In this document: positions 1-9,278 of the stretch, piece by piece | How positions within the stretch are numbered: position 1 is the first letter of the stretch | Layout: each line of letters opens with the position of its first letter | Source of the DNA: Polynucleobacter necessarius | GTDB taxonomy: Bacteria > Pseudomonadota > Gammaproteobacteria > Burkholderiales > Burkholderiaceae | Reading direction: 5' to 3' | Length of the DNA: 64,000 nt | NCBI RefSeq assembly: GCF_900096765.1 | Contig: NZ_LT615228.1 | Coordinates: 564,669 to 628,668, forward strand | Position numbers and translations under genes: made by a program | Notes under the pieces: model-generated | Databases searched by the model: none | What the model saw: only the letters and a program-made list of their open reading frames with translations | Told to the model about the DNA's origin: nothing

Positions 1-639
1 ATAAAAGCGCGCTACGATCACATCCGCTTCTGCGAGGGAGTTCACAATATAGCGCATGCGATCTAAGGAATCTGGTGCATATTTGCTATTCGGGAAGCGC
101 TCAACAACCACCTTAAATGATTCAAAAGCCTCTTTGGCAGCTTTTGGATCACGCTCACTTAAATCCTGACCAGTGAAACTTCCAAGCCAGCCTAAATCAT
201 CATTAAAGGTGATTAATCCTTTGAGGTAATACGCGTAATCCAGTGTGGGACTGCCTTGGTGTAATTTAATAAAGCGATCGATTGCTACTAAAGCTTGGGC
301 CTGTTCTTGTGCTTTCCAATAGCAGTAGGCAGCATTTATTTGAGCTTGCTGTGAGTAGGGGCCAAATGGGAAGCGAGCCTCTAACTTATCAAAGTATTTA
401 CCGCACTTGGCGTAATCAGCGTCTTTGAGCTTGTCGGTTGCTTCTGAATACAGTTTGGTTTCAGACCAAATGTCGGTGTCATCTTTTTGACCATCGCTAC
501 CAGCGCAGCCGCTTAAGAGCACGGTTATAACCACGCCTATCAAAAGGGCGATCAATCCAAAACCCCTTAAAAAGGTGGATTTTTGTGGTGAAGCTGACCC
601 AGCAAGCCTTAAACTGGCGTCTGATATTACGTCGGACAT
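1..639 (-). CDS. bamD: Outer membrane protein assembly factor BamD, lipoprotein (partial, C-terminus outside window)
   Basis: Reading leftward from the ATG at 639, 213 codons stay open to the window edge, so the C-terminus is missing. The N-terminus is about 44 residues long with a hydrophobic stretch and ends in the lipobox L-L-S-G-C (Cys45), so this is an exported lipoprotein. The mature part starts with the phrase SETKLYSEATDKL and continues with TPR-like helices (for example DYAKCGKYFDKLEARFPFG, and later ESFKVVVERFPNSKYAPDS), as in BamD/ComL. BamD is the essential periplasmic TPR partner of BamA in beta-barrel insertion. It is divergent from rluD with only 20 bp between the two start codons, an arrangement common in Burkholderiales. 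The family call is firm. Confidence 0.9.
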   Translation of the reverse strand, partial: MSDVISDASLRLAGSASPQKSTFLRGFGLIALLIGVVITVLLSGCAGSDGQKDDTDIWSETKLYSEATDKLKDADYAKCGKYFDKLEARFPFGPYSQQAQINAAYCYWKAQEQAQALVAIDRFIKLHQGSPTLDYAYYLKGLITFNDDLGWLGSFTGQDLSERDPKAAKEAFESFKVVVERFPNSKYAPDSLDRMRYIVNSLAEADVIVARFY

Positions 640-659
640 AACTGAAAGGCTCTCTAAGC

Positions 660-1700
660 GTGGCATTGCCGCAAACTCCTGATTCGAATTCTGTTGATTA
701 TATCGATGAAGAGGATTTCATCTCCCTGGAAATTCCGATGGAGATGGCTGGTGAACGCCTAGATAAGGTGTTGGCAGGGTCTCTGCCTGATTATTCACGA
801 AATCGCCTGAAAACTTGGATAGAGGCTGGGGCTGTTATGGTCGACGGAAAGGTCACCAAAGCACGTTATTTATTGAGAGGCGGGGAGAGTATTAAGGTAT
901 TTCCACAGGAGATGCCTGAGCAATTTGCCTTTAGCCCCGAAAACATCCCGCTTGATGTCGTTTTTGAGGATGATTCAATGATTGTGATCAACAAGCCTTC
1001 GGGGCTTGTGGTTCATCCTGCTGCCGGAAACTGGTCAGGCACTTTATTAAATGGCTTGTTATTTCATTATCCAGAACTGAAAGCGTTACCAAGGGCTGGT
1101 ATTGTGCATCGCCTGGATAAAGACACCTCAGGATTGATGGTTGTAGCAAGAACGGCGCAAGCGCAAACTGCTCTGGTTAGGCAATTACAAGACAGAACCG
1201 TTGGTCGCAGATATTTAGCTTGGGTATGGGGTGATGCACCAAGCCAAGGTAAAGTTTTGGCTACAGTTGGGCGTGACCAACGAGATCGACTGAAGATGGC
1301 CGCTGGTAGTCCTCATGGTAAACCAGCTGCCACTGTATTTAGACATCTGGCTAAAGGTGCATTTCAAGAATCTTCCGTAGCCCTGCTGGAATGTAGGTTA
1401 GAGACTGGCAGAACCCATCAAATTCGAGTTCACCTCGAATCCTTGAGCTTCCCACTTCTGGGTGATCCTGTCTATCGCAAAAAAACTCCGGGCGTTGCAA
1501 AGTCACTCCCTTTCGAGCGTCAAGCGCTTCATGCTTTTGCATTAAGTTTGCAACATCCGGTCACACAAGAATTGCATACTTGGTTTCGTTTGCCACCAGC
1601 TGACCTCATGGAATTACTCCCGCGGGTAGGTATGACGCAGGCCAACCTTCCTCAAGAGGCTGTCGTTCTTCAATCGATTCAAAATGACCCTGCAACATGA
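660..1700 (+). CDS. rluD: 23S rRNA pseudouridine synthase RluD
   Basis: 346 residues with an N-terminal S4 RNA-binding domain (about residues 30-80, with GERLDKVLA) followed by the RluA/RluD pseudouridine synthase domain. The catalytic motif HRLDKDTSGL is at 150-159, with Asp153 as the expected nucleophile, and the ETGRTHQIRVH motif lies later. RluD makes the pseudouridines of helix 69 in 23S rRNA, which help ribosome assembly and release. The start is GTG at 660; no better start gives a full S4 domain. The 3' end overlaps pgeF by four bases, suggesting translational coupling, and the gene is divergent from bamD. Confidence 0.92.
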   Translation: MALPQTPDSNSVDYIDEEDFISLEIPMEMAGERLDKVLAGSLPDYSRNRLKTWIEAGAVMVDGKVTKARYLLRGGESIKVFPQEMPEQFAFSPENIPLDVVFEDDSMIVINKPSGLVVHPAAGNWSGTLLNGLLFHYPELKALPRAGIVHRLDKDTSGLMVVARTAQAQTALVRQLQDRTVGRRYLAWVWGDAPSQGKVLATVGRDQRDRLKMAAGSPHGKPAATVFRHLAKGAFQESSVALLECRLETGRTHQIRVHLESLSFPLLGDPVYRKKTPGVAKSLPFERQALHAFALSLQHPVTQELHTWFRLPPADLMELLPRVGMTQANLPQEAVVLQSIQNDPAT

Positions 1701-2458
1701 ATCTTCTCAGTGATGCATTGATAAAACCAGAGTGGCCAGTGCCGCCACACATCAGATCTTTGCTTACAACCAGGAATGGTGGAGTCAGTCAGACCCCTTA
1801 TTTATCACTTAATTTGGGAGATCATGTTGGTGATGAGCCATCTCAGGTCCTTGCTAATCGTGCTTTATTGCGAACCTATTTGCCCGCGGAACCTCATTGG
1901 CTAAAACAAATTCATAGCGCAAAAGTCAGCACTCCTGACGAACCACTTCAAGAAGCGGATGCAATCGTGAGCAATCGTTGCGATGATGTGCTGGCAATCA
2001 TGACTGCGGATTGTTTGCCGGTGCTATTTACGAATACATCGGGAACGCTAGTCGGTGCAGCCCATGCTGGTTGGAGGGGTTTGTGTTCTGGTGTGCTGGA
2101 AAATACGGTTTTAAAGTTGCAAGTGCTCGAGCCTAATCTCATGCCATCCGACATCATGGTTTGGCTGGGACCTGCAATTGGTCCTGACGCATTTGAGGTC
2201 GGCCAGGATGTACTGGATGCATTTATGGATAGCTCGTTTTCTTTTCCTGAAAATGCATTTGTGCCTATTGCTGGAAAATCTGGCAAGTACTTGGCTAATA
2301 TTTACCTTTTGGCATGCTGTTGCTTGGAAGCTGTTGGCGTGAGTAATGTCTATGGTGGAAATTTTTGCACCGTCACCCAAAGTGATCAATTTTTTTCTTA
2401 TCGCCGTGATGGTATTACGGGCCGCTTTGCAAGTTTGATTTGGATTGCAAAATCCTAA
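1697..2458 (+). CDS. pgeF: PgeF/YfiH-type multicopper-oxidase-fold protein (purine nucleoside phosphorylase / polyphenol oxidase family)
   Basis: 253 residues of the YfiH/LACC1 family. Visible marks are the N-terminal phrase LTTRNGGVSQ, the central MTADCLPVLF, and AAHAGWRGL, whose Cys and His residues are metal-binding in this fold. A late FFSYRRDG motif is also present. Family members act on nucleosides (phosphorylase/deaminase) and have been described as peptidoglycan-editing factors in E. coli; which activity applies here cannot be read from sequence. It starts four bases inside the end of rluD, so the two are probably one transcript, the usual betaproteobacterial arrangement. Confidence 0.88.
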   Translation: MNLLSDALIKPEWPVPPHIRSLLTTRNGGVSQTPYLSLNLGDHVGDEPSQVLANRALLRTYLPAEPHWLKQIHSAKVSTPDEPLQEADAIVSNRCDDVLAIMTADCLPVLFTNTSGTLVGAAHAGWRGLCSGVLENTVLKLQVLEPNLMPSDIMVWLGPAIGPDAFEVGQDVLDAFMDSSFSFPENAFVPIAGKSGKYLANIYLLACCCLEAVGVSNVYGGNFCTVTQSDQFFSYRRDGITGRFASLIWIAKS

Positions 2459-2504
2459 GCTCAGAACACATCGTTTCTCCTAGCAAGGGTTACTACTAGC
2501 TTTA

Positions 2505-2532
2505 TTGACAGGCTAGGGTTATTGCGTATAAC
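2505..2532 (+). promoter_or_regulatory. Sigma-70 promoter for phaC
   Basis: A perfect -35 box TTGACA (2505-2510) is followed after 16 bp by TATAAC (2527-2532), close to the -10 consensus. This predicts transcription from about 2539 and a leader of roughly 45 nt before the phaC start at 2584. Confidence 0.75.
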
Positions 2533-2583
2533 TCTCTAAGACTTATGGATGGAGAATGTCCCTACTACATTGAAGAGACTATT

Positions 2584-4206
2584 ATGTTTGCAGGTACGAA
2601 TACCGGTGCAACGCCATCTTTGGCGCCTCACCATATGGCGCTGATCCCCCAAGAGCGTTTGGCGGAAATTCAAAAAGAATATTTCACTGAATTGGCGCAC
2701 ATTGCGACCAATCCCGAGGCGATCGAAGTGAAAGATCGTCGCTTTGCTGGTAAAGCATGGCATTCCTCATGGAGTAAGGTAATAGCCGCTACTTATTTGC
2801 TCAACTCTAAACATTTAATGTCTTTGGCTAAGGCTGTAGAAACCGATGAAAAGACGCGGCAAAAAATATTGTTCACAACTGAGCAAATGATTGATGCGTT
2901 GTCACCATCCAATTTCATCGCTACCAATCCTGAGGTTCTAGAAAATATTATCAGCACACAAGGGCAGTCCTTGCAAAAAGGGATTGTCAATTTGTTGGGT
3001 GATATGAAAAAAGGCAAAGTCTCTATTACCGATGAGAGTGCTTTTGAGGTTGGAAAGAATATCGCTACGACAGAAGGTTACGTAGTCTTTCGCAATGAAT
3101 TATTTGAGCTCATTCAGTATACACCTTTAACTGAAACTGTTTATGAGCGCCCATACTTAATGGTGCCACCATGCATCAATAAGTACTACATCTTAGATTT
3201 GCAGCCGGAAAACTCAGTCGTTCGTCATATGGTTTCTCAAGGGCATACCGTTTTCTTGGTTTCTTGGAAAAACCCAGATGCCTCTATGGCGCAAGTGAGT
3301 TGGGAAGACTACGTTGGAACTGGCGTCATCAAGGCCATCGATGTTGTTAAAGAGATTAGTAAATCCAAGCAAATCAATATTCTTGGCTTTTGCGTTGGTG
3401 GCACACTGACTACTTCAGCCCTGGCGGTATTGGCAGCACGTAATGAGCATCCTGCTGCTAGCTTGACACTGTTCACTACCTTACTCGACTTTACAAACAC
3501 TGGAATTTTGGATGTTTTCATCGATGAAGCGATGGTTGAGCTACGTGAAAATACGATAGGCGGTAAGAATGGTCAATATGGAATGATGTCAGGCTTAGAT
3601 CTTGGCAATACCTTTTCGTTCTTGCGGCCCAACGATCTCGTATGGAATTACGTTGTTGAGAATTACCTCAAAGGAAATTCTCCTCCTCCATTTGATCTTC
3701 TGTATTGGAATGGTGATTCCACCAACCTACCAGGTAACATGTATTGCTGGTATTTGCGCCACACCTATTTACAAAATGATCTAGTCAAGCCAGGCAAAGT
3801 AACGATTTGTGGCGAGCAGATTGATTTGGGCAAGATCAAGTGCCCGGCCTATTTATATGCCTCGCAGGAAGACCATATAGTTCCTTGGCAATCAGCCTAT
3901 GAGTCAACACATATTCTCAAAGGCAAGAATCGCTTTGTTTTAGGGGCTTCAGGCCATATCGCTGGCGTCATTAATCCACCCGCAAAAAATAAGCGTTATT
4001 ACTATGAAAACAACAAAATAGCGCCTACTGCACATGAGTGGCTGGAGGGGGCCAAGCAGATTCCGGGTAGCTGGTGGCCCAATTACACCAAATGGTTGGA
4101 GCAATTTAGTGGCGAGCAAAAACCGGCAAGTAAGGCATTTGGTAATTCAAAATATAAACGGCTAGAACCTGCTCCTGGCGTTTACGTAAAAGAAAAAGCA
4201 GCTTAA
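2584..4206 (+). CDS. phaC: Class I poly(3-hydroxyalkanoate) synthase PhaC
   Basis: Polymerises 3-hydroxyacyl-CoA into PHA storage granules. The alpha/beta-hydrolase core carries the synthase lipase-like box GFCVGG with catalytic Cys270, Asp430 in ASQEDHIVPW and His458 in GASGHIAG (numbered from the ATG at 2584). The N-terminal PhaC domain precedes it. At 540 residues it is slightly short for class I but complete. A longer reading from 2545 exists, but the purine-rich GAAGAG six bases before 2584 and the family N-terminus favour 2584. phaB follows after 41 bp and phaR after that, so synthesis and regulation genes are clustered. A strong promoter lies upstream. Confidence 0.93.
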   Translation: MFAGTNTGATPSLAPHHMALIPQERLAEIQKEYFTELAHIATNPEAIEVKDRRFAGKAWHSSWSKVIAATYLLNSKHLMSLAKAVETDEKTRQKILFTTEQMIDALSPSNFIATNPEVLENIISTQGQSLQKGIVNLLGDMKKGKVSITDESAFEVGKNIATTEGYVVFRNELFELIQYTPLTETVYERPYLMVPPCINKYYILDLQPENSVVRHMVSQGHTVFLVSWKNPDASMAQVSWEDYVGTGVIKAIDVVKEISKSKQINILGFCVGGTLTTSALAVLAARNEHPAASLTLFTTLLDFTNTGILDVFIDEAMVELRENTIGGKNGQYGMMSGLDLGNTFSFLRPNDLVWNYVVENYLKGNSPPPFDLLYWNGDSTNLPGNMYCWYLRHTYLQNDLVKPGKVTICGEQIDLGKIKCPAYLYASQEDHIVPWQSAYESTHILKGKNRFVLGASGHIAGVINPPAKNKRYYYENNKIAPTAHEWLEGAKQIPGSWWPNYTKWLEQFSGEQKPASKAFGNSKYKRLEPAPGVYVKEKAA

Positions 4207-4247
4207 TTTCGATAACAACTGACAAAAGTTTTTTAAAGGGGAAAGTA

Positions 4248-4988
4248 ATGTCTCAAAAAGTCGCATACGTAACTGGTGGTATGGGTGGTATTGGTACCGC
4301 TATTTGCCAACGTTTGGCAAAAGATGGATTTAAAGTGATTGCTGGCTGCGGCCCTAACTCACCTCGCAAAGATCGTTGGATCGCCGAGCAAAAAGCACTT
4401 GGTTATGATTTCATTGCCTCTGAGGGTAACGTTTCTGATTGGGATAGCACGGTTGCTGCCTTCGATAAGGTGAAGGCTGAAGTGGGTCGAGTAGATGTAT
4501 TGGTCAACAATGCGGGTATTACGCGTGACAGCATTTTCCGTAAGATGACTCCAGAGGCATGGAAAGCGGTTATTGATACCAATCTGAACTCATTGTTTAA
4601 CGTCACTAAGCAAGTGATTGACGGTATGGTTGATAATAACTGGGGACGCATTATTAATATCTCCTCTGTCAACGGTCAAAAAGGTCAGTTTGGTCAAGCG
4701 AACTACTCAACAGCTAAAGCGGGTCTTCATGGTTTCACCATGGCTTTGGCTCAAGAGGTTGCTACCAAAGGCGTTACAGTAAATACTGTTTCTCCAGGTT
4801 ATATTGGTACCGATATGGTCAAGGCGATACGCGAGGATGTGCTGGAGAAGATTGTTGCTGGTATTCCAGTCAAGCGCTTAGGTACGCCTGAGGAAATTGC
4901 ATCGATCTGTTGCTGGATTGCATCCGAAGATGGTGGCTATGCTACTGGTGCGGATTTCTCACTCAATGGTGGTATCCATACTGGCTAA
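4248..4988 (+). CDS. phaB: Acetoacetyl-CoA reductase PhaB (SDR family)
   Basis: 246 residues, a classical short-chain dehydrogenase. The nucleotide-binding glycine motif TGGMGGIG is at the N-terminus, NNAG at 87-90, and the catalytic set is Ser140, Tyr153 and Lys157 in YSTAK. It reduces acetoacetyl-CoA to (R)-3-hydroxybutyryl-CoA with NADPH, giving the PhaC substrate. AAGGGG sits just before the ATG. The strong match to PhaB and the position between phaC and phaR separate it from FabG-like paralogues. Confidence 0.92.
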   Translation: MSQKVAYVTGGMGGIGTAICQRLAKDGFKVIAGCGPNSPRKDRWIAEQKALGYDFIASEGNVSDWDSTVAAFDKVKAEVGRVDVLVNNAGITRDSIFRKMTPEAWKAVIDTNLNSLFNVTKQVIDGMVDNNWGRIINISSVNGQKGQFGQANYSTAKAGLHGFTMALAQEVATKGVTVNTVSPGYIGTDMVKAIREDVLEKIVAGIPVKRLGTPEEIASICCWIASEDGGYATGADFSLNGGIHTG

Positions 4989-5099
4989 TTTGGCCCAAAT
5001 ACGCAATTTTGTTGGGGCGCAACACGGCTTATTTACCTTATGTCCAAACTAGGGATAAACTATGCCGATGTTGCGTTGCAGTAAATAGTTAGGAAAATC

Positions 5100-5696
5100 A
5101 TGGCTACCCGTACCAAACGAGCTGGTGAAGATCGGCTGATTAAGAAGTACCCGAATCGTCGTCTCTATGACACACAGACTAGCACCTATGTCACCTTGAC
5201 TGACATTAAAGGTTTGGTAATGAGTAATGAAGCATTCAAAGTCGTTGATGCGAAGACAGACGAAGATCTGACGCGTAACATTTTGCTGCAAATTATTCTT
5301 GAGGAAGAGGCTGGTGGTGCCCCAGTATTTTCCACTCAAATGCTTTCTCAGATTATTCGCTTCTACGGTAATTCCATGCAAGGACTCATGGGTAACTATC
5401 TTGAGAAAACTATGCAGTCGTTTGTCGATATCCATAACAAACTCGGCGATCAAACTAAAGGGCTTGGTGCGGGTAGCACACCTGAGGCTTTGTCGCAAAT
5501 GCTTAACCTCCAAAACCCTTTAATGCAAAACTTGATGGGTAACTATATGGAGCAAAGCAGAGATTTGTTTGTCAAGATGCAAGAGCAAATGCAGGGGTAT
5601 TTGTTTGTCAAGATGCAAGAGCAAATGCAGGGGTCCCAGAATTTATTTGGAAGTTTCCCCTTTACGCCTCAGCCTTCAAAAACCGAAAAAGAATAG
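5100..5696 (+). CDS. phaR: PHA synthesis repressor PhaR
   Basis: 198 residues. The N-terminal DNA-binding PHB/PHA accumulation regulator domain is clear ([19 protein letters not shown] near residues 13-31) and is followed by the PHB-binding domain ([17 protein letters not shown]). PhaR represses phasin and its own gene and is titrated off DNA by nascent granules. The C-terminal tail carries a perfect 12-residue duplication (see the 36-bp repeat) not expected from the family. The frame stays open, so the protein is probably functional with a longer tail. The gene lies 111 bp after phaB and 2 bp before the rimO start. Confidence 0.9.
   Translation: MATRTKRAGEDRLIKKYPNRRLYDTQTSTYVTLTDIKGLVMSNEAFKVVDAKTDEDLTRNILLQIILEEEAGGAPVFSTQMLSQIIRFYGNSMQGLMGNYLEKTMQSFVDIHNKLGDQTKGLGAGSTPEALSQMLNLQNPLMQNLMGNYMEQSRDLFVKMQEQMQGYLFVKMQEQMQGSQNLFGSFPFTPQPSKTEKE
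5563..5634 (+). repeat. Perfect 36-bp tandem duplication inside phaR
   Basis: Positions 5563-5598 and 5599-5634 are identical 36-bp units, adding 12 residues (core [11 protein letters not shown]) in frame. Identity at every position implies a recent event. Confidence 0.95.
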
Positions 5697-5698
5697 TT

Positions 5699-7057
5699 GT
5701 GGCAGGAAAAATTGGTTTTGTATCCTTGGGTTGTCCCAAGGCATTGGTAGATTCTGAGTTGATCCTCACGCAACTGAGCGCAGAGGGATATGAGACTGCT
5801 AAAGATTATTCAGGCGCTGATCTGGTTGTCGTAAATACCTGTGGCTTTATTGATTCCGCAGTCGAGGAAAGTCTCTCTGCAATCGGCGAAGCGCTTGCTG
5901 AAAATGGTAAAGTGATTGTGACCGGCTGCTTAGGCGCCAGAAAGAACGCTGATGGCAGTGATCTGATTCAGAGCATTCACCCTAAGGTCCTTGCAGTTAC
6001 TGGCCCGCATGCTACTGATGAAGTGATGCAGGCAATCCATTTGCATTTACCTAAGCCACATGATCCCTTCACTGATCTCGTGCCGCCTGCAGGTGTAAAG
6101 CTCACGCCAAAGCATTATGCTTATCTCAAGATCTCGGAGGGATGTAATCATCGCTGTACTTTTTGCATCATTCCCAATCTTCGCGGCGATTTAGTCTCTA
6201 GACCCATAGGAGAAGTGCTACTGGAAGCTAAACGCTTATTTGAATCAGGTGTTAAAGAGTTGCTAGTGGTTTCTCAAGACACTAGCGCTTATGGTGTTGA
6301 TATTCAATATCGCACTGGCTTTTGGGATGGCAAGCCTGTTAAAACGAGAATGTTTGATTTGGTCAATGCCCTCAATGAAATTGCTCGGGAACATCAAGCA
6401 TGGGTTCGATTGCATTATGTTTATCCCTATCCGCATGTGGACGATATATTGCCGCTGATGGCGCAGTTCTCTGAGCATGGTTATGGTGTTTTGCCATACT
6501 TAGACATCCCTTTGCAGCACGCACACCCAGACGTTTTAAAACGAATGAAGCGTCCTGCTAGTGGTGAAAAAAATCTCGAGCGCATTTTGGCTTGGCGTAA
6601 GGCTTGCTCTGATTTGGTCATTCGCAGTACATTTATTGCTGGCTTCCCTGGTGAGACTCGGGAAGAGTTTGACTATCTACTGAATTTCTTAGAGGAAGCC
6701 CAGATTGATCGTGCGGGCTGTTTTGCCTATTCACCGGTTGAGGGTGCGACAGCAAACCAACTGGACAATCCTGTGCGTGCTGAAGTCCGCGAAGAGCGTC
6801 GGGCGCTGTTTATGGCAAAAGCCGAAGAAATCTCTATCAAACGCCTTGCTAAAAAAGTAGGCAAACGTATTCAGGTTCTCATAGATCGGGTGGATGAGTC
6901 GGGTGGAATTGGCAGAACCATAGGTGATGCCCCTGAAATTGATGGTTTGGTGAGAGTTTTGCCGCCCAGCAAGCCTTCTAAGCGCTATAGAGCAGGTGAA
7001 ATCATCCGTGCTACGGTCATTGGCTCCCAAGGGCATGACCTAATAGCCGAAACTTGA
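5699..7057 (+). CDS. rimO: Ribosomal protein uS12 methylthiotransferase RimO
   Basis: 452 residues, radical-SAM methylthiotransferase. The N-terminal MTTase domain has the three cluster cysteines Cys12, Cys48 and Cys77. The radical SAM motif [10 protein letters not shown] supplies Cys149, Cys153 and Cys156, and a C-terminal TRAM domain follows. RimO adds a methylthio group to an aspartate of ribosomal protein S12. The start is GTG at 5699, two bases after the phaR stop, so it is probably translated from the phaR message. Lack of MiaB-specific features and the IDSAVEESL phrase support RimO over MiaB. Confidence 0.93.
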   Translation: MAGKIGFVSLGCPKALVDSELILTQLSAEGYETAKDYSGADLVVVNTCGFIDSAVEESLSAIGEALAENGKVIVTGCLGARKNADGSDLIQSIHPKVLAVTGPHATDEVMQAIHLHLPKPHDPFTDLVPPAGVKLTPKHYAYLKISEGCNHRCTFCIIPNLRGDLVSRPIGEVLLEAKRLFESGVKELLVVSQDTSAYGVDIQYRTGFWDGKPVKTRMFDLVNALNEIAREHQAWVRLHYVYPYPHVDDILPLMAQFSEHGYGVLPYLDIPLQHAHPDVLKRMKRPASGEKNLERILAWRKACSDLVIRSTFIAGFPGETREEFDYLLNFLEEAQIDRAGCFAYSPVEGATANQLDNPVRAEVREERRALFMAKAEEISIKRLAKKVGKRIQVLIDRVDESGGIGRTIGDAPEIDGLVRVLPPSKPSKRYRAGEIIRATVIGSQGHDLIAET

Positions 7058-7086
7058 CGATTGCTTTAAATATATTGTTTGTATTA

Positions 7087-7119
7087 TTAATTAGTAACTA
7101 ATTAAGCCCAAAATTTGGG
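7087..7119. promoter_or_regulatory. Two adjacent palindromes upstream of the thiolase gene (possible operator)
   Basis: A 19-bp inverted repeat (arms TTAATTAGT and ACTAATTAA around a single A, 7087-7105) is followed after 1 bp by a second palindrome (CCCAAA, central A, TTTGGG, 7107-7119). Both lie between the rimO stop and the thiolase ribosome-binding site AAGGGG. A weak -10-like TATTAT (7082-7087) touches the first. A regulator site is plausible but unproven; neither has a terminator T-tract. Confidence 0.35.
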
Positions 7120-7138
7120 TATAGCTAAGGGGATTAAT

Positions 7139-8323
7139 ATGAGTCGTGATGTCGTTGTCTTAAGTGCAGTACGTTCCGCAATTGGCGCCTTCAATGGTTC
7201 ATTGAGTAGTTTTGAACCATCCGAACTTGGCGGAATTGTCATGAAAGAAGCGGTTACCCGCTCTGGGGTTGATCCCGCTCTGATTAATTATGTCACTGTT
7301 GGTAACACGATTCCAACTGATAGCCGTTATGCCTATGTTGCGCGTGTTGCCGCTATTCAAGCGGGCTTGCCAATGGAATCCGTGGCGATGGCCTTGAATC
7401 GCTTATGTAGTTCTGGTTTGCAAGCCATCGTTACTACTGCTCAACAGATCATGCTCGGTGACTGTGATTATGGTATTGGCGGCGGCGTGGAAGTCATGTC
7501 ACGCGGCATGTACGGCTCTCCTGCGATGCGCAGTGGGGCGCGCATGGGTGATACCAAGATGCTTGACTTGATGGTTGCAGTGTTAACAGATCCGTTTGGT
7601 GTTGGCCATATGGGGGTTACTGCAGAGAACCTCGTTGAAAAATGGAAGCTTACACGCGAAGAGCAAGATGCCTTAGCGGTTGAATCACATCGTCGCGCAG
7701 CCAATGCGATCAAGGAAGGTCGCTTCAAGTCACAGATCGTTCCGATTACGATTAAGACTCGCAAGGGCGATATCGTATTTGATGCCGACGAGCATGTGAA
7801 GCCAGATACCACCATGGAAACTTTGGCCAAGATGAAAGCAGTGTTTAAGAAAGAGGGCGGTTCTGTTACTGCTGGTAATGCCTCAGGTATTAACGACGGT
7901 GCTGCATTCTTTGTATTGGCGGATGCTGAAACTGCCAAGAAGGCAGGCCATCAGCCAATCGCTCGTTTGGTGTTTTACGCTGTTGCTGGTGTGCCAAACC
8001 ACATTATGGGCGAAGGTCCAATACCTGCGACTAAGCTTGCCCTAGAGCGCGCAGGTTTGAAGTTAGATCAAATGGACGTGATTGAGTCGAATGAGGCCTT
8101 TGCTGCACAAGCTTTGGCGGTTACTAAAGGTCTCGGTTTAGATCCTGCTAAAACAAACGTGAATGGTGGCGCGATTGCTCTTGGTCACCCAATTGGATGT
8201 TCAGGCGCTGCGATTGCTACTAAGGCGATTCATGAATTACAGCGCGTACAAGGTAAATATGCTCTAGTCACGATGTGTATTGGTGGCGGTCAAGGTATTG
8301 CGACGATTTTTGAGCGTCTATAA
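7139..8323 (+). CDS. Acetyl-CoA acetyltransferase (thiolase, PhaA/BktB type)
   Basis: 394 residues counted from the ATG at 7139, which has AAGGGG seven bases upstream; an upstream in-frame start at 7115 is less likely. Thiolase hallmarks are the acyl-accepting Cys90 in NRLCSSGL, His350 in GHPIG, and the second active-site Cys380 in CIGGGQG. It condenses two acetyl-CoA to acetoacetyl-CoA or runs in reverse in beta-oxidation. Its position after phaC-phaB-phaR-rimO suggests it feeds PHA synthesis, but BktB-like longer-chain specificity cannot be excluded. It is convergent with serB, with a terminator hairpin inside the serB tail. Confidence 0.88.
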   Translation: MSRDVVVLSAVRSAIGAFNGSLSSFEPSELGGIVMKEAVTRSGVDPALINYVTVGNTIPTDSRYAYVARVAAIQAGLPMESVAMALNRLCSSGLQAIVTTAQQIMLGDCDYGIGGGVEVMSRGMYGSPAMRSGARMGDTKMLDLMVAVLTDPFGVGHMGVTAENLVEKWKLTREEQDALAVESHRRAANAIKEGRFKSQIVPITIKTRKGDIVFDADEHVKPDTTMETLAKMKAVFKKEGGSVTAGNASGINDGAAFFVLADAETAKKAGHQPIARLVFYAVAGVPNHIMGEGPIPATKLALERAGLKLDQMDVIESNEAFAAQALAVTKGLGLDPAKTNVNGGAIALGHPIGCSGAAIATKAIHELQRVQGKYALVTMCIGGGQGIATIFERL

Positions 8324-8367
8324 AGCAAGCCTAGTAAACAGTTACGAATAATCTCTTGGGTACGAGT

Positions 8368-9258
8368 TTAGGAGATTAAAAGTAATGCAGCATCCAAGCC
8401 GACGTGGTCAAAAGCCGCGTCGGCTTTTTCTTTTACCACTGGTTTGGCTTGATAGGCGACGCTGATACCAGATCCATTCATCATAATCAAGTCATTGGCA
8501 CCATCGCCCATCGTGATTGCGTTTGCTCTCGTACATCCAACTAATGTACATGCTCTATCCAAATGAGTTGCTTTAGCAATTCCGTCAACAATATCTCCCA
8601 ATACTCTGCCAGTGAGCTTGCCATCAATAATTTCAAGGGTATTGGCCTGAGTCTGTCTAAAGCCGAGTTCCTGACGAAGCTTGTCTGTGAAGAAGGTAAA
8701 GCCTCCCGATACAAGCAGGGTGTAAAGGCCGCGCTCATTGGCTCCCGCTAATAATTCAAGAGCCCCAGGATTCGGCTTGAGGCGCTCACGATAAACCGCT
8801 TCAAGCGCATCAGCATGAACACCTTCTAGAAGTGCTACACGTCTGCGAAGACTTTCTTTGAAGTCTTTGATTTCTCCTCGCATCGTAGCTTCAGTAATTT
8901 GGGCAACTGCTGATTTTTTTCCAGTGAAGTCAGCAATTTCATCGATGCACTCAATATTGATGAGGGTGGAATCCATATCCATTGCTAAAACACGAATATC
9001 TTGAGTAATCAAGTTGGCCTGCAAAAAACACAAGTCAGTTTGATGGCTACTCGCGATATTACGCAGGGCCTCTCTTTGAGTCACATCCAAGTGCTGGTTT
9101 GAATCCCAGCGAACTTCATGATAGGCGCCGTTTGAAAATGGGTTGCTAGTGTTATGCAGAGTGCAACCGAATCTTAGAGCAAGATCTTTCAACTCAAAAA
9201 CCATCTTCTCTGAGATGGGGTTTTTCGAGAGGGCTATCAGTGTTTGATGGTTTGCCAT
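8368..9258 (-). CDS. serB: Phosphoserine phosphatase SerB
   Basis: 296 residues of the HAD superfamily. The N-terminal part (about 1-85) is an ACT-like regulatory region. The catalytic motif DMDSTLI gives the nucleophile Asp94 and acid Asp96; motif II is LLVSGGF and motif III is GDGANDL near 252-258. The enzyme performs the last step of serine synthesis, phosphoserine to serine. It is convergent with the thiolase gene and sits 20 bp downstream of mfd on the same strand, so it may be transcribed with it. Confidence 0.93.
   Translation of the reverse strand: MANHQTLIALSKNPISEKMVFELKDLALRFGCTLHNTSNPFSNGAYHEVRWDSNQHLDVTQREALRNIASSHQTDLCFLQANLITQDIRVLAMDMDSTLINIECIDEIADFTGKKSAVAQITEATMRGEIKDFKESLRRRVALLEGVHADALEAVYRERLKPNPGALELLAGANERGLYTLLVSGGFTFFTDKLRQELGFRQTQANTLEIIDGKLTGRVLGDIVDGIAKATHLDRACTLVGCTRANAITMGDGANDLIMMNGSGISVAYQAKPVVKEKADAAFDHVGLDAALLLIS
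8396..8429 (+). terminator. Probable terminator of the thiolase transcript, inside the serB 3' end
   Basis: Arms AAGCCGACG (8396-8404) and CGTCGGCTT (8418-8426) form a 9-bp stem with a 13-nt loop, and the T-run ends at 8429. It lies within serB coding sequence on the opposite strand. Confidence 0.5.
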
Positions 9259-9278
9259 AGGTTAATAATAGTGGAGGG

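Noticed and set aside
5000..5099. PhaR operator before phaR (TTGCG and TTGCAG near 5075-5085).
   Set aside because: The half-sites do not form a clear repeat and the consensus for this lineage cannot be checked here.
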